NCBI GenBank assembly: GCA_034440615.1 | Contig: JAOTOM010003919.1 | Location: 124,001 to 188,000, forward strand | DNA length: 64,000 nt | Direction of reading: 5' to 3' | Source of the DNA: Ashinkailepas kermadecensis | Lineage: Eukaryota > Arthropoda > Thecostraca > Neolepadidae | Shown: positions 45,795-57,782 of the stretch, in pieces | How positions within the stretch are numbered: position 1 is the first letter of the stretch | Layout of the letters: every line of letters begins with the position of its first letter | Notes under the pieces: model-generated | Told to the model about the DNA's origin: nothing | The model's input: only the letters and a program-made list of their open reading frames with translations | The model's database searches: none | Made by a program: the position numbers and the translations under genes

Positions 45795-48710
45795 CTAGTG
45801 TTGTTCGTGGAGATCAGCTAGTGCATGTTTCTTGAACTTAGACAGCCTCGATGTTTTGGTTTCAGTAAGAAGTTTTATATTGTGGAAGACAGATGAGTAG
45901 AGAAATCTCCTGCGGCCCGCCTTTCTGTCTATGGCTGGCAGGTGCAGGTGGTCGTCTGCACGTGTGTGATGGTTTCGCAGGGTAGAGTTGCAGCGATTTG
46001 ACCGGCAATGTGCGTTGGCTTACCTGTCAGAATGATCTTGTGGAGCAAAGTAAGGCTGTGAAATAGATAGCTCTCATCTATCACGGCGTCCCTAAAGCAC
46101 ACTCGTATCGGGGTAATATTACGAAGATTTGGCGCGATCCGAACGTGAGAAGCTGAGTTTTGGTCGGGTTTACCTTCAAACCGTTATCCAGGAAGTATTC
46201 ATAGAGTTGGTTCAAACATGTCTCCATCTGACTTATCAGATTTGGGAGATCAGATTTGCGACCGGAAATGAGGACCTGGATGGCGTCTGCGAACTGAGTG
46301 ACGTGTGCTACCGAGACGTGCAAACTGAGGTCGTTCGAAAAGATGCGATAGAGGAGTGGATCTAGTGATGAGCCTTGACAAACACCTATGTTGTTTCGGA
46401 GAAAGGAGGAGAGATGCCTGTTTCCGCGTTGATTTGAGATGCTAACAGCCTTCGTGTGACCTCCCAGATATGCCCTAAACCAGTCGGTATCGATTCCATG
46501 AAGTTCTGGTTTAGTGAGCAGTTTGGTGTGGTCTATTACGTCGAAGCATTTACTGAGGTCCAGAATGCCAAGGAGATCTACTTGCGAACGGTCCATTGCT
46601 GATAGTATTTTGTCCGTGACTGAGATGAGAGCGGTTTCCGTAGAGTGGCGTGGTCTGAAGCCGTGCTGAGTTTGGGCCAGTAGATGGTTTGAGTTCAGGT
46701 AGTGATAAAGTTGTTTCTGCACTACCCTCTTTGTAATCTTGGCGAGAACCGGAACCAATGAGATGGGCCTAAAATTAGAGGGATCCGAAGGATCTCCTGA
46801 TTTGTGAATGGAAGTTACTATTGACTATTTCCAAGTGGAGGGGATATCAGCTGTAGTCAGGCATGTGTTTATAATGTCGAGCAGCACTTCTCCGATAAAA
46901 AAATTGATAACCTCAATACAGATCCCGTCGGGTCCGCAAGCACCTGTGCTTCTCATGTCCATGACAATTTTGGCTAGCTGTTCGAGGGATATAGGTGATA
47001 CTTTATAGGAGCTGGTAGAGACGCGCGATAGCCGGCAACTGGGAGGTGTGTGTTCAGGCATGTTTGCCTGGCGTTTGACCTCGGCTGATACTTTAGGTCC
47101 GACACTAGAAAAGTATTGATATAGCTGCTCAGGTAAGACCTGATGTTGAACTCTGTGAGAGCCTTTTTTGGTGTCGATAATGGGCTTGATAGCACGCCAC
47201 GCAGCTGATGGGCGTTTCTGAGCTATCGTTCCGCTAATATCGTCCCTACAGTCCTAATAGCTGAACGAACTTGTCTGTTAATTACTTTGTATGTGTTTCT
47301 ATCTTACAAGTGCAAAGCTACATTTCGCCGATGCATGAGCTGTTTGGTAGCTTCGCTAACATATGGTGCTGTTGGGTTCCGAATTTCGATGTTTCTGAAT
47401 GGCAGGTGCTCGTCGAGAATAGGTGTCAGCAATCTCAGCAGGGTGTCCCATTTGTCAGTTACTGAGACGCGACCAGTGATCTGGACCCGGTCGATCTCAC
47501 CAAGGTCAAGGATCAGTTTCGATGTATCCACTCGTCCGAAAGAACGTAACTTTATCACGGTGTTAACTAAGGCAGGCCTGTTTACATTAATCGAACTTAT
47601 GATACATTTGTGAGGACTGTAGTGGCAGACACTCACTCTGTTTCTGCCGACTGAGATGGGCGCGTATGTTATGATGACATCCAATAAAGAACCTGTGGCG
47701 AATGTAGGGCGCTTCACTGGCACGGTAAGTGAATAGTTTCTTATGAACTCAATCAGGTGTGTTTTACTTGGGCTATTAGCCGTGTCGAGGAGGTTGCAAT
47801 TTAGATAACCTGCGAGGTAGAAAGTGCCGGTAAGGTTCAGTGTCGCCAATTGAACCTGTCTTTCGAGCTCAGCGAAGTCATCATTTAAGGCAGGAAGAGT
47901 GTTACGAGGAGGTCGATAGATTGCCACCAGAATGAGATACTTTGCGCTTTTCCATTTGACTTTGGCCCAGAGTGATTCTAGTTTGGAACTCGAATTTGGA
48001 GGCGTAGAAATTTTCAAAACGGTAATAGTTAGTGCGGACTTGGCGATAATCACCACCCCACCGTAACCACCAGAGTCGGGCCGGTCCCACCGTAACCACC
48101 AGAGTCGGGCCACCCCACCGTAACCACCAGAGTCGGGCCGGTCCCACCGTAACCACCAGAGTCGGGCCGGTCCCACCGTAACCACCAGAGTCGGGCCACC
48201 CCACCGTAACCACCAGAGTCGGGCCGGTCCCACCGTAACCACCAGAGTCGGGCCACCCCACCGTAACCACCAGAGTCGGGCCACCCCACCGTAACCACCA
48301 GAGTCGGGCCACCCCACCGTAACCACCAGAGTCGGGCCGGTCCGCGAGTTTTACTTGGTAACCAGGGAAGTTAATGAGACGGTTGGGGGTGCTAGGTCGC
48401 GGCCAGGTCTCAGTCACCACAGCTAGTTCTAGAGAGTAAGAACGAAGGTCGTGGTGTAGCTCAAGTAGCTTAGGTTTGATAGATTGGGCATGGATGAGTC
48501 CCAGGTGAAGCTGCCCTTTGCGCTGCTGAGCTGTCACATGGCTTGTTCCGCCCCGCGATCCGCGTCTTCTGCCGCCCTTGGCGCCCAGCCTGCCCCGGCG
48601 TGTTTTCTTAGGCGCTGTTTTTGTAACGGCGACGCTCCCTTCGGTCGGGTTGACCGCTCGGGGTGGTGAAGCTGGTGACTGGCGGGATCGAAGGCCGCGG
48701 CGGTGATGAC
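45795..48710 (-). pseudogene. Second LINE (same broad group), decayed
   Basis: Minus strand, N to C: a basic leader (KTRRGRLGAKGGRRRGSRGG, ~48640-48545) continuous with the endonuclease start LHLGLIHAQSIKPK and VVTETWPRP; then a 28/29-bp array in the glycine loop (48052-48345); VVIIAKSALT, VAIYRPPRN and AGYLNCNLL follow; then GACGPDGICIEVIN (~46930); a stop right after TADIPSTWK (46825-46827); RT blocks FRPISLVPVLAK, QHGFRPRHSTETAL and ILDLSKCFDVIDH. The catalytic box reads FADA instead of (Y/F)ADD. After 46081 an internal deletion joins to LTLLHKIILTGKP and the C-terminal AGRRRFLYSS block ending at 45795. Frameshifts separate several blocks. It is dead by several independent lesions. Confidence 0.88.
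48052..48345. repeat. 28/29-bp minisatellite inside LINE endonuclease
   Basis: Ten to eleven copies of TAACCACCAGAGTCGGGCC with two spacers: CACCCCACCG (28-bp unit) or GGTCCCACCG (29-bp unit). TAACC starts at 48064, 48093, 48121, 48150, 48179, 48207, 48236, 48264, 48292 and 48320. The total offset of 256 bp is not a multiple of 3, so the array itself shifts the frame. On the element strand a unit encodes DSGGYGGV, the glycine loop of the endonuclease. Confidence 0.93.
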
Positions 48711-49330
48711 GTCACGGACGGGACAGCTGCGTGCGCGTTGCGAGCCCGGGTGACTGGGGGACGTGATGGCGGTTAATATTTGAACCAGGACGATGGATAG
48801 CAGCAGCCTGATGATGTCCGTATGTATGATGAATACTGGTAGAGCTGTAGATGGACTATGCAGAACACTATTGTTGAAGACACAGGAATTCCGAGCGGCA
48901 CCAAGGCTTCAGTCAGATCATTGCCTTCTCCGCTGCAGTGTAAGAAAGAAGACTAACCACGGGCAGTAGCTGATGATTGATGCAAGGCAAGTCACTGCAG
49001 AAAAAGGCGCTGTCACTTCCTCACTCACTCAGTTTTTCAGGCGTCCAATCACTGTGCTGTGCAATTACCGTCAGGAACAATCAGCAGAAATGTTCACTAA
49101 TGAGTCCAATCACTTTGCGCACGTGTAGCGTATAGGTACGCCGGTTTTGGTTCGATATTTCACTTCTTCTTTTTTTCGTACACTTTTCACTCTTTCTGAT
49201 TCACTTATCACTGAGAGTTTCACACATCTTATATACAGAGGCAACAAAGAAGGCGAGGGAAAGGTTGGGCGAGCGACCGAGACGCGTGTGCTCGCGGCGC
49301 GGTGCTCAGGCCAATTGTATATCATTCCCC
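48711..49330. other. Probable 5' region of the decayed LINE; no gene
   Basis: CpG-rich to ~48770, then ordinary sequence. A palindromic TGATGACGTCACGGAC lies at ~48704. No coding exon recognised. Confidence 0.35.
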
Positions 49331-49339
49331 AGTCACGAT

Positions 49340-49510
49340 TGGTCTAATGATTAAAACTCACGCTGAATTGTATGTCAATTTTATATGTATTCCAGCTTAA
49401 CCACCAGTGCAGTTGTTTGGAATGAATACCAAGTGGACTGCCTCTGAAGGTCATTGCGCGGTACGATTAACACTCACCGTGCTATGAACACATAATGTTA
49501 AATCAATCTG
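49340..49510 (-). repeat. Dispersed repeat copy A
   Basis: On the minus strand it carries AGCACGGTGAGTGTTAATCG, CGCAATGACC and CTGCACTGGTGGTTAAGCTG. Copies B (54740-54960, plus) and C (59005-59200, plus) share these blocks in order. Confidence 0.65.
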
Positions 49511-49642
49511 GTTAAAATTATTGCTGGGTTGGCTTCATGAGCCAGGGTTCTTTTGCTAAGCAAAGCTTGTTGCGTGAACTCTGGCCCCATTACACAATCC
49601 ATAAATTCCAGCTTAACGGTATAATTTTGACTGAGTGTTTAA

Positions 49643-50445
49643 CCCGCGCCGTCTCGGGGGGGTTGCTCCCCCCCCCCCCCTAAGGTTTTCCGCGGATAGT
49701 GAAAGAACGGCGCGCGGTAGCGCGCGAAATTTGGCATACCTTTTTTCCACATCAATTTGACATGTGGTGTCAAAATTTTGAGGTTAGGTCGTCTAGGGTC
49801 AACGATTTAGTGAAGGTCAAGTTAGGTCACCTCCAAAAAAGTTCAACCAGTCATCACGCTTTAACGGATAAAGATATTTTAATGAAACTTTCAACGTTTG
49901 CTTATCTTTAGGGACACAACAAAACGCACCAGAGGAATTTTTTCCGTTTTTTATTACTTATTAGTTTTGCATATTTGCCCATTAGAGTTAAAATCGAAGA
50001 ATCTGCCTAAAGTAAGCATTTTTTATGAGAGCAAGCCGACTTCGAGCACCGTTTTTCGGTCCGCTCTCTCTACCCATTAGAAATATAAAATTAAAGAAAA
50101 CTTTGAAACTCAAAATTGTTAAATTTCCCAAAAAATAAAATCTCGATTTTTGGGTGGCCAAAACTGTTATGGCCTAGTCAATTTCGTCTTCCTTTTCTGA
50201 TTCCAAATATTTTTTGTTTTTGAAATCTCCCCCAAAATGAATTCCCCAGAGCTAAAAACATGATGTAAATTGTGAAAATCTAGGCCCCCTAGTGACGTCA
50301 CTTTTTTTGGGGGGGGAATTTGGGGGTGGTGTCTGGCCCTACTCGTTGAGCGCTTTCTGATGACACTTCTTTCGTTTTTGTGCGACGCTTAGTTTGGAGA
50401 TTAAAGGGGGGTGTTTATCCTCCCCCCCCCCCCGAGACGGCGTGT
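49643..50445. mobile_element. Poly-G-ended element, possibly TTAA-targeting
   Basis: The left end TTAACCCGCGCCGTCTCGG followed by a G run (49639 on) mirrors CCCCGAGACGGCGTGTGAGG (right, ~50431-50450). The left has TTAA but the right does not (GTGTGAGG), so the right target may be mutated. The CGCCGTCTCGGGGGGG end resembles the TTAA element at 35366. Interior has GCGCGCGGTAGCGCGC, a short palindrome. No transposase recognised. Confidence 0.45.
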
Positions 50446-50639
50446 GAGGATCTGACCGGAGAGACCGGAGGGAACACATACTGTTAAACCATGGTTTGGG
50501 AAACGTACGGGACCCAGGAGTTCTCCCTGGCGTGGGATAAATCATGTATATCTCACCCCAAAAAGAGCAGACATACACTTTGACTTGCGTGCTGAAGATG
50601 TTCATTCCAGTCCTGTGAATTAACAAAATAAACATGGTA

Positions 50640-50900
50640 TTGGCAATTTATTAGTGATACGCAGGCACCAGACATAGTTGGGAAGTTCCCGACTATGTGG
50701 GTACGTTATGTCGCATGGTGTGAAGGCGGCAGTTCCCGACGGGAACGGCCGCCCGGTGGCTGCGTCTCGCCCTTGCTTGACCAGTTGTCAGCTGACCATC
50801 GCAGCAGGAGGCATGAGGAGCGAGCGTGTGAAGCGGCTCGACCAGTTGTACTAAGACGGGAAGAACATCGTAATATACGATGTTGAAGATGATTATAAAA
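50640..50900. other. GC-rich stretch with short inverted repeats
   Basis: GAAGTTCCCGAC and CAGTTCCCGACGGGAAC form local hairpins near 50680-50745. TCGACCAGTTGT / TTGACCAGTTGTC is a direct repeat. Function unknown. Confidence 0.35.
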
Positions 50901-51141
50901 AAGTAACCAAATACTCGTATTAAGTAAAAATAGGATCAGAAATCGGTCTAATATATTTCGGGCATGACCCTTCTTGGGAGACAGAATAAACACACCGATA
51001 CATTTTACGCACAGGATTTTACGCACATGCTATATATATCAAGCCGTCTACTAATATTGACGAAATCATCATCTGAGTCCAAGTATTAAAATTCCAACAT
51101 AACAAAGGGCATTGTAACAAGTATATGTGATGCGACACTAA

Positions 51142-51570
51142 AGGACTGTTCACACCTAGCGTAATCTCGACGCACTGTCGGAATCGACGCAAAGCTAGCG
51201 GACAGTTAGCATGGAGCCCAATGAGTCTGCCGATTCTGCCATTGCGCCGGCATTGCGTCAGCTGTCTGCCGAGTCCTAGAAAACGCTGGCAATTTCCGAA
51301 AGGACAAAGTTGGGTTTTCTCAACTTTTTCCGCTCGGCGCACCAGCGGCCTTGATGCAAGGTCGACAGACTGCTCGGGATATACTGCGGTTGCCATATTT
51401 GCTGACCTTCGATTATACATTTGCTGTTATATTTACTATATCTGCTATATTTCCTGATCTTCGCTGGTCTGTCGACGCGTCGAAATTACGCCCAGTGCGT
51501 CGGGATTACGCCTAGTCCGTCATTGCGCTGGCTTTTTTGCGTCGAGATTATGCTAGGTGTGAACAGTCCT
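51142..51570. mobile_element. PIF/Harbinger-like MITE
   Basis: The ends AGGACTGTTCACACCTAGCG (51142 on) and the mirrored right end form ~33-bp inverted repeats with one mismatch, continuing TAATCTCGACGCA. TAA flanks both sides (51139-51141, 51571-51573). A 3-bp TWA duplication is the PIF/Harbinger signature. The right interior has extra partial copies of the end (GTCGGGATTACGCCTAGT). At 429 bp, with no transposase. Confidence 0.85.
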
Positions 51571-51826
51571 TAACAGAGCCAAAATGTTCGTCGCTTCCCT
51601 ACACACCTACCCTATGGAACTCTCTACACACATATATCCGTGATACGTCAATGCTCTCGAAGTGTTCGCGTGTGTGGATGAACGAGTGTGTAATGAGTGA
51701 GTGAACACGTGAGTGCGTACCTGGGTGAATGAATGAATTCCTGGGTGAATGATGGGCTGAGTGATTGTCCCGGTAGGTGATAATGGAGTGAGTAAGTCGG
51801 CCAGTGCAGGTGTCGTCGGTACAGTG

Positions 51827-53830
51827 TCATGCTGTATAGGGAGCTGGTTTTATGAGGGTCCATGAAGCTAGCATTGTGTTTAGGGGATACTTTTGATTCC
51901 TGATTTCAATGGATTCTGCAATTTTGAGTTCTGCCATGTCTTCACAAGCCCGCAAGATTGTGATGCTGAGCGTTGTCGGAGTGATGGTGCTTTCTGGGTG
52001 ATTTGTGGCGAAGTGCTCTCCAAAAGGGGTGTTTCTCGTTTTCTTCTTTGCGTCTCTGATGTGTTCCAGGTATCTGTCCCTAACCATGCGTGTGGTTTCC
52101 CCAATATAGGTTATGGGTGCTGTCCCTAAGATGCAAAGCTCGCACTTAATTTTGTATGCCACATTTTGGTATGACTTCTGTCTTTAAGACCGGCCACACA
52201 GCATGGCACACTCTTGTGCCTGCAGGGCATGGTGGAGGGTCGAGGGCAGATTTAGTCATGGTTTCCGAAAGTGTCTTGCCGCTTTTCCAGGCTACGCGCA
52301 TAGAGAATGTGGACCTAGTGATGGCTGTGGCTACCTTTTTGGTCAGAAAATCATCTACAAATGGTAAACTGATGTTTCTGCGGTGTCTGCGGATCTATGT
52401 GAACTGGAAGCGTTTGTATCGTGTGTGTGTTGACTTGTCGCGCGACGTCTGCATTTAGCATTGCGTGTCAATACTCGAAATTTTGTTTTCTGTATCATGC
52501 TATGAGGATAGCCATTGGATAGGAAAAGACTTTCGATTTTTTCGATACCTCTTTTTTGGGCGGCCTTATCAGAACTGAGTCGCATTGCTCTCAGCAATTG
52601 AGGAGACAGAACGGGACTTTTAGCTTGGATAGGGTGAGCCGATTTGTATGGGAGGATAATAGGAGATGCCATCGGTTTAATGAAAAGTTTTTTTTTATAG
52701 GTCAAGTCACTGTTGACCGCTAGAAGTGTGTCGAGGAAGGAAATTTGGCCGTTGGTAGACTGATCGCTTCTCTCTATGGTAAATTTTAGCCTGGGATGGA
52801 AGCGGTTCATGTCTGAAAAAAATGTGTTTAAAGAGTCTGAGCCCTGAGTCCATATACCGAAAATGTCATCTATATATCTCAAGTATATGGCTGGTCGATG
52901 CGGTGTTGAGGTCAGTAGCAATGTTTCGATGGCGTTCATGAAGATCACTGCTAAAGATGGTGGGATACGGCTACCCATATTTATGCCATTTTGTTGCCGG
53001 TAACATTTTTGGCTAAATCGAACGAAGTTGTTGTGAAGGCAGATTTGTTCGAAATTTGTTTGAAAAAATTGTTCGAAGTGAACAATTTTTCAATATCATC
53101 GAGATTTAGTCCGAACGTTTCAATATTCGCAAGGTGGGTGCTGAAAAGATTCATGGCAGCAGAAATAGCTTCTGCTGTGGGTATGTTCCCGTAAAGATTC
53201 ACTACATCTATTGTGATGGCCCCTGGCGGTAGTATGTTTTGGAACTGTTCGCGAAGTTGAGTAGGACAATCTAGTGTGTCTTTTAGATGGGCTGGTACAA
53301 AGTTCAGAAGCTGGGAAGTGATTTTCTCTAGGAACCAAGTCATTTTATCCAAAGGGTCGCCACATGCCGAAACTATAGGTCTGAGGGGCACGTCAGGTTT
53401 GTGGGTTTTAGGGAGGCCATATAGTTCTGCTGTGCGGGAGAAATTTGGCTCGATAGCTTTGACAATTTTGTTTGGGTTCTTTCCTGCCATGATTTCGATA
53501 ATAATTTTCTTGGTAGTCGTGTCAAAACGTTTAGTCGGGTTCTTCCCAATGGGTTCATATTGTGAGGTGATTTTTGAAGCCTTTTCTATATAATATTCCC
53601 GTGGCATGAGAACAAAACCTTTGCATTTATCCGAGCGTTTCACGATGACGTTGGGATCTTTGCGCAACTTTTTGAGAACCGTTAGTTTGCGAGTGGTTTG
53701 ACTGACATTGGGTACGATGGTTTTTGAAAATATTAATGACATTCCGTTTTAATGCTCTAAGTGCTGATTCAATAGCAATACTAGCCTGTGGTGCCATCCT
53801 AGTAGTGGTATCACTGAATCTGGGCGCTAA
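51827..53830 (-). pseudogene. Penelope-like retroelement: RT plus GIY-YIG endonuclease
   Basis: Minus strand. An upstream helical leader (IAIESALRALKRN, ~53790-53750) is frameshifted relative to the first long frame. Frame 53742-52981 carries VIVKRSDKCKGFVLM, YGLPKTHKPDVPLRPIVS and ITIDVVNLYGNIP (catalytic Asp). A one-base shift near 53010 precedes GINMGSRIPPSLAVIFMN and YLRYIDDIF (YIDD box, ~52876-52865). Another shift near 52400 leads to LPFVDDFLTKKV and SALDPPPCPAGT. The GIY-YIG domain (52162-51827) has CELC, ITYIGETTRMVRDRYLEH and FGEHF. Penelope-like elements use this pair of domains to copy RNA into nicked DNA. At least three frameshifts make it inactive. No terminal repeats identified. 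Confidence 0.9.
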
Positions 53831-54414
53831 ATGTGGTACGTTGTGGTGGGCTGTCTGTGTAGTGTCAGTGTTGGACTGTTGGTGGTGTATGCTTTGTGTG
53901 GTGGATGTATGTCCCTTGTTGGTCCCTGATACTTTGTATAATCATCTTCAATTCGACTATGCTCAACACAGCTCTCCGCAACATTATCAATATACGCTGT
54001 TTAGGACATACAATAATTGCAATAAGTCCGCTAATCTTCTGTGAGTCACAGTAACCCAGCGAATGGTGCGGTAGCATTTTCTTCTATACTTGGGATTTTA
54101 CAAAAACAGAACAGCACCACTGGTGTCATCAGCTGGAGCCCTGGATCCGGTATTTTGGGAAATGTCCGCCGTGGGCGCCAGGTGGCAGTTTCACGATGGC
54201 TGAATATCCAAATATGCTCATATTATATATTACCTCGGTGCCAAATTTGGTGCATTCTTAAAAAACACAATATGTTTGAATATCCTAGCTAAGCTGTCCC
54301 ACTATCAATTTAGTTTGCGGGAAGGTGCATTTTGCGAAGATATATGCTTAATTAAACCACTTTAGGCCATCAGGCAAATGAAATATACCACGGGCGAGAA
54401 TGAAATGCATATAA

Positions 54415-54471
54415 GCCCATTGCCCATTGCCCATTGCCCATTTAACCCATTGCCGAAGGCAATGGGTTAAA
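54415..54471. repeat. CCCATTG repeat leading into a 14-bp perfect hairpin
   Basis: Four tandem GCCCATT heptamers are followed by TTTAACCCATTGCC (54441-54454), GAA, and GGCAATGGGTTAAA (54458-54471), a perfect stem with a 3-nt loop. Confidence 0.88.
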
Positions 54472-54739
54472 GGAATATTATATCGCGAGTGATGTACTTG
54501 ATTTGCCCACTTCAAAATCAAAAACACAAAATTGGAATAATAGGTCCAGCTGACTTAGATGAACCATGGATGAACAAATTGCTAATCTCAAGTTTGTGTT
54601 AATCCACAGCACTGAAAGGAACGCCTTCAGCACGCAAGTCAAAGTGAGTGTCTGGTTTTTTGGCGTGGGATAAAATGCATCTCTTCCATGTGATAAATTA
54701 CGATTACTCTTGGGTCTGGTAGGTTTGCAAAACCGTGGT

Positions 54740-54960
54740 TTCACTGTATGTGTTAATCGCACGGTTGTTGCTAATCGTATGGTGCAATAACCTTCATATT
54801 ATTCCGTAGCATAATCATATTATTTCGTGCAATGACCTGCATAGCCAGTACAATGGTTATTCATTCCCCACCACTGCACTGGTGGTTAAACGTGAATAAA
54901 AACAAGCTTAGCGTGAAAGCTGACATGGGACACAATGATTGAACCCAGCCCTGGACAATA
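54740..54960 (+). repeat. Dispersed repeat copy B
   Basis: Shares CGCACGGTTGTTGCTAATCG, GTGCAATGACCTGC, CACTGCACTGGTGGTTAAAC and AGCGTGAAAGCTGACATG with copies at 49340 (inverted) and 59005. Confidence 0.65.
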
Positions 54961-56570
54961 GCAATCAGCTGCTGAGGTGTCGTTTAGCTACATATGTGAC
55001 GCTTCTAGGCGATTATAATCAATGTCATTTTTGTACATCTACGAGCGCCAAATTGACCAATCAGAGTGCAGCGTTATTGTGAAAATAGCAAGAATAGCAT
55101 TTGTCGAACGCTTCGTGTGTGGGTGAGTCACGTGCATTGTAGGTTGGATAGGTTGTGTTCTGGAATGGTTATTATTATCGATACGCTGCGTAGTTGGGCC
55201 GGCATGTTGTACATGGTGATTTTCGCCTCCATGAAATAGGATTTTGTTTTGTGCCAGAATACAGCCATCAGTCTGGCACAGCATGTTGTAGCTATTCCGG
55301 TTTCCGAAAAATCCGAGGATTGCCAATGCATGCATGGAAGCTAGCTATGAGGTATGCTGCTTTGGTATCTCCAATAATACCGCTGCTTTTAGGTTATTTA
55401 CCATGAATAGGCAGGTAGATAGGCACCTGCCTGTTTCTTATGCATCAAGTAGTTACACACCTATATGTCACCTGCCTTTTTAATGTTACTTTAAGTCAAA
55501 ACTTTTAAAATTTAATCCTATACTTTAACAATTGACACGTGGCCATGGTCCAGACTGCAAAGTATGGCAAAGAGCTCTCTGGTCTGTGGGACAATCAGGG
55601 GTGGAGCCTTGGATATATTTTTAGGCCTCATGCTCAGATCATAACCACCATATGCCAATTCAACCACACGCCTATGGGCATATATGTTGGCTGTGGGTAT
55701 GCACCATACATATGCTGTATACCCAGACTGCAAAGTATAGCAAACAGCTCTATAAGGCCCACCAGCAGTGAAGAAATAGGCATCCAAATGCACAGGGAGG
55801 ACAAAAACCTGCACCGGGGAGATTAAATACATGCACGAAATGATATACTTGAATAACTTATAATTGAATTGAATATTGAATAACTATTGAATAACTTGAA
55901 TAAGAAAATTTGTGAATGTCCAGTTTGGTGTAATTTCTGATTTCTTGGAGAGAAAACAATTTTACGCAATGTTTATAAATGTGCTGAACATGATCTGACC
56001 ACTCTAAGAAAATTTGTGAATTTCCAGTTTGGTGTAATTTCTGATTACATTTTCAAGTTTTCACGTATTTTTCATGGAGGACACATGAAAACACCAGTGT
56101 AGTGCATGGACAAAGGTTCAATAGAATATGAGGGCATAAGTAGAGTTGCACTTGACTGCCTGAGTTGGTGTGGAATCATCTTGTGCCATTTGGCATACAA
56201 ATAAAATGAAAATGTACATTTATCTAGAACTGGAACATTCCTGTTGCAGTTTTATATGTCACAGTAAGAGTGTATCTGCAACAGAAGTGGCTGCATCAGT
56301 CTTACCTGTTTGAAGTGTATAATAACTATTTCTCCAAATTTTGGAATGCATTTTGTTTCAAATGTTTGTTCAGCCATTTATGGAAATCCTTTGTGGCATG
56401 TTTGATTTGCTTTGACTGCCTGTTATTAACGAACTTAAAAGTAATTGCATTACAACAATATTATGAATAACCAAAGCAGTTCAATCTGATTTTCTTCTCT
56501 GTGCATTATGTGTGACACTGTTTAGTTCATTAGTATTTTTTGACGATATTATTTTGATGTTTCAGTGCTT
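54961..56570. other. No gene recognised; two short direct repeats
   Basis: CAGACTGCAAAGTATGGCAA (55551) recurs with a change at 55724. AAGAAAATTTGTGAATNTCC with CAGTTTGGTGTAATTTCTGA occurs at ~55901 and ~56006. The rest is AT-rich. Confidence 0.5.
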
Positions 56571-56572
56571 CT

Positions 56573-57600
56573 AGAAATCCTGAGCCAGCAGCAGAGCACA
56601 CTGGAGACAGTTATGTTCACTAGCCTGATGATGATGTTCTGCTTGAACCTAAGGATGCTGATGCTGGTCCCAATCCCAGCTGTCCATCACCAACACAGGG
56701 TGACATGAAGAAGCAGTTGGAGCTACTTCAGCAGGAACTCAGCAAGTTTCAGGGTGCATTGATTGTGGCAAAGGGCACTGCCGCTAGGAAGATGGTGAAC
56801 ATGCTCAAAGTTCTCACAAAAAGAACACCAGCCCGTCACCAGTCGAACTGCTGCATCGGTGCCGCCCCGGCCGTGTCATGCCAGGCGCCGGTGCGACCGG
56901 AGGCCGGGTCGTTAGCCGATTTCCCGAGCTCGGCTCTCGACCGGCCCAGCGGTACTAGCCGGGAAGCGTGGACCGGCAGCGCAGAAGGTGACCTGCGGTG
57001 TTTCAAAAGCAGCTGTGGCTCGGTCCTGGAGAGGACAGAACTGGTCGGAGGAAAATTGGGCGGTAGACCGGAGATCGTCTATCTGCAACAGCTGGGTGTG
57101 CAGGAGACGGTCGCGACAGAGCTATCTGAGGGCGAGCAGCAGGCTGCTCGGTATGGCATGGCCTATGTCGCCGGCTACCACGGCGCCAAGAGCGCAAAGA
57201 GGAACCTCAATTACCGGGCTCTATCTGCTCTACAGGAGACAGTGCAGAGGATGAGGTGCTGGTAGCCGCCGAATGGATCAGGCTGCTGAGTCACGGTGCA
57301 CTCCACATTCCGTCCACTCAGTGGATGGAGTGCCTCGACCAGTTCGAGGTCGTGTTTTGCGCCTTGCATGCTGGCAAAGGAGTAGTGCGTCGGACCCCTA
57401 AACAGGCGATGAATAAGCTTAGTCGGGCTCCTAGGGTTACCAAAGGCCTGGCCTAGTTGCTGCAGGAGAGGTATCCAGGTGTCAGCACTGAGCCCCTGGC
57501 GCTCTACAGCCGACTGCGCTAGCTGACGCGGCGCGCAGAACAGCTGAGGAACGCTTGCAGAAGGCTGACATGCTCTTTGTAACTGACCCCGTCAAGACGC
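56573..57600 (+). pseudogene. Transposase-like C-terminal fragment (P/THAP9-like?), tentative
   Basis: A possible acceptor, TTTGATGTTTCAG (~56553-56565), precedes a coiled-coil-like stretch (MKKQLELLQQELSKFQ, from 56705). Later the frame reads YGMAYVAGYHGAKSAK (~57150), then past a stop/frameshift WIRLLSHGALHIPS, FEVVFCALHAGKG and EPLALYSRLR. The order AYVAGY..K / L..GAL..PS / F..VF / Y.R.R resembles the C-terminal part of P-element/THAP9-type DDE transposases. The middle (56840-57040) is GC-rich and not recognised. It is broken at 57263 and later by further stops. Confidence 0.35.
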
Positions 57601-57713
57601 CAGAAACCCGAGGGAGTTTTGTAAGGCGCCGCGTATCTGCACGGACCGCTGCATACGTATAATGGTTGACTATGCGGACGACACGGTTTTTCCCCAGTGC
57701 GTTTTTGTAATTA

Positions 57714-57718
57714 CATAT

Positions 57719-57781
<63 letters not shown>

Positions 57782-57782
57782 A
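57714..57782. repeat. (AT)n microsatellite
   Basis: ATATAC repeats passing into about 40 bp of AT repeats. Confidence 0.95.
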
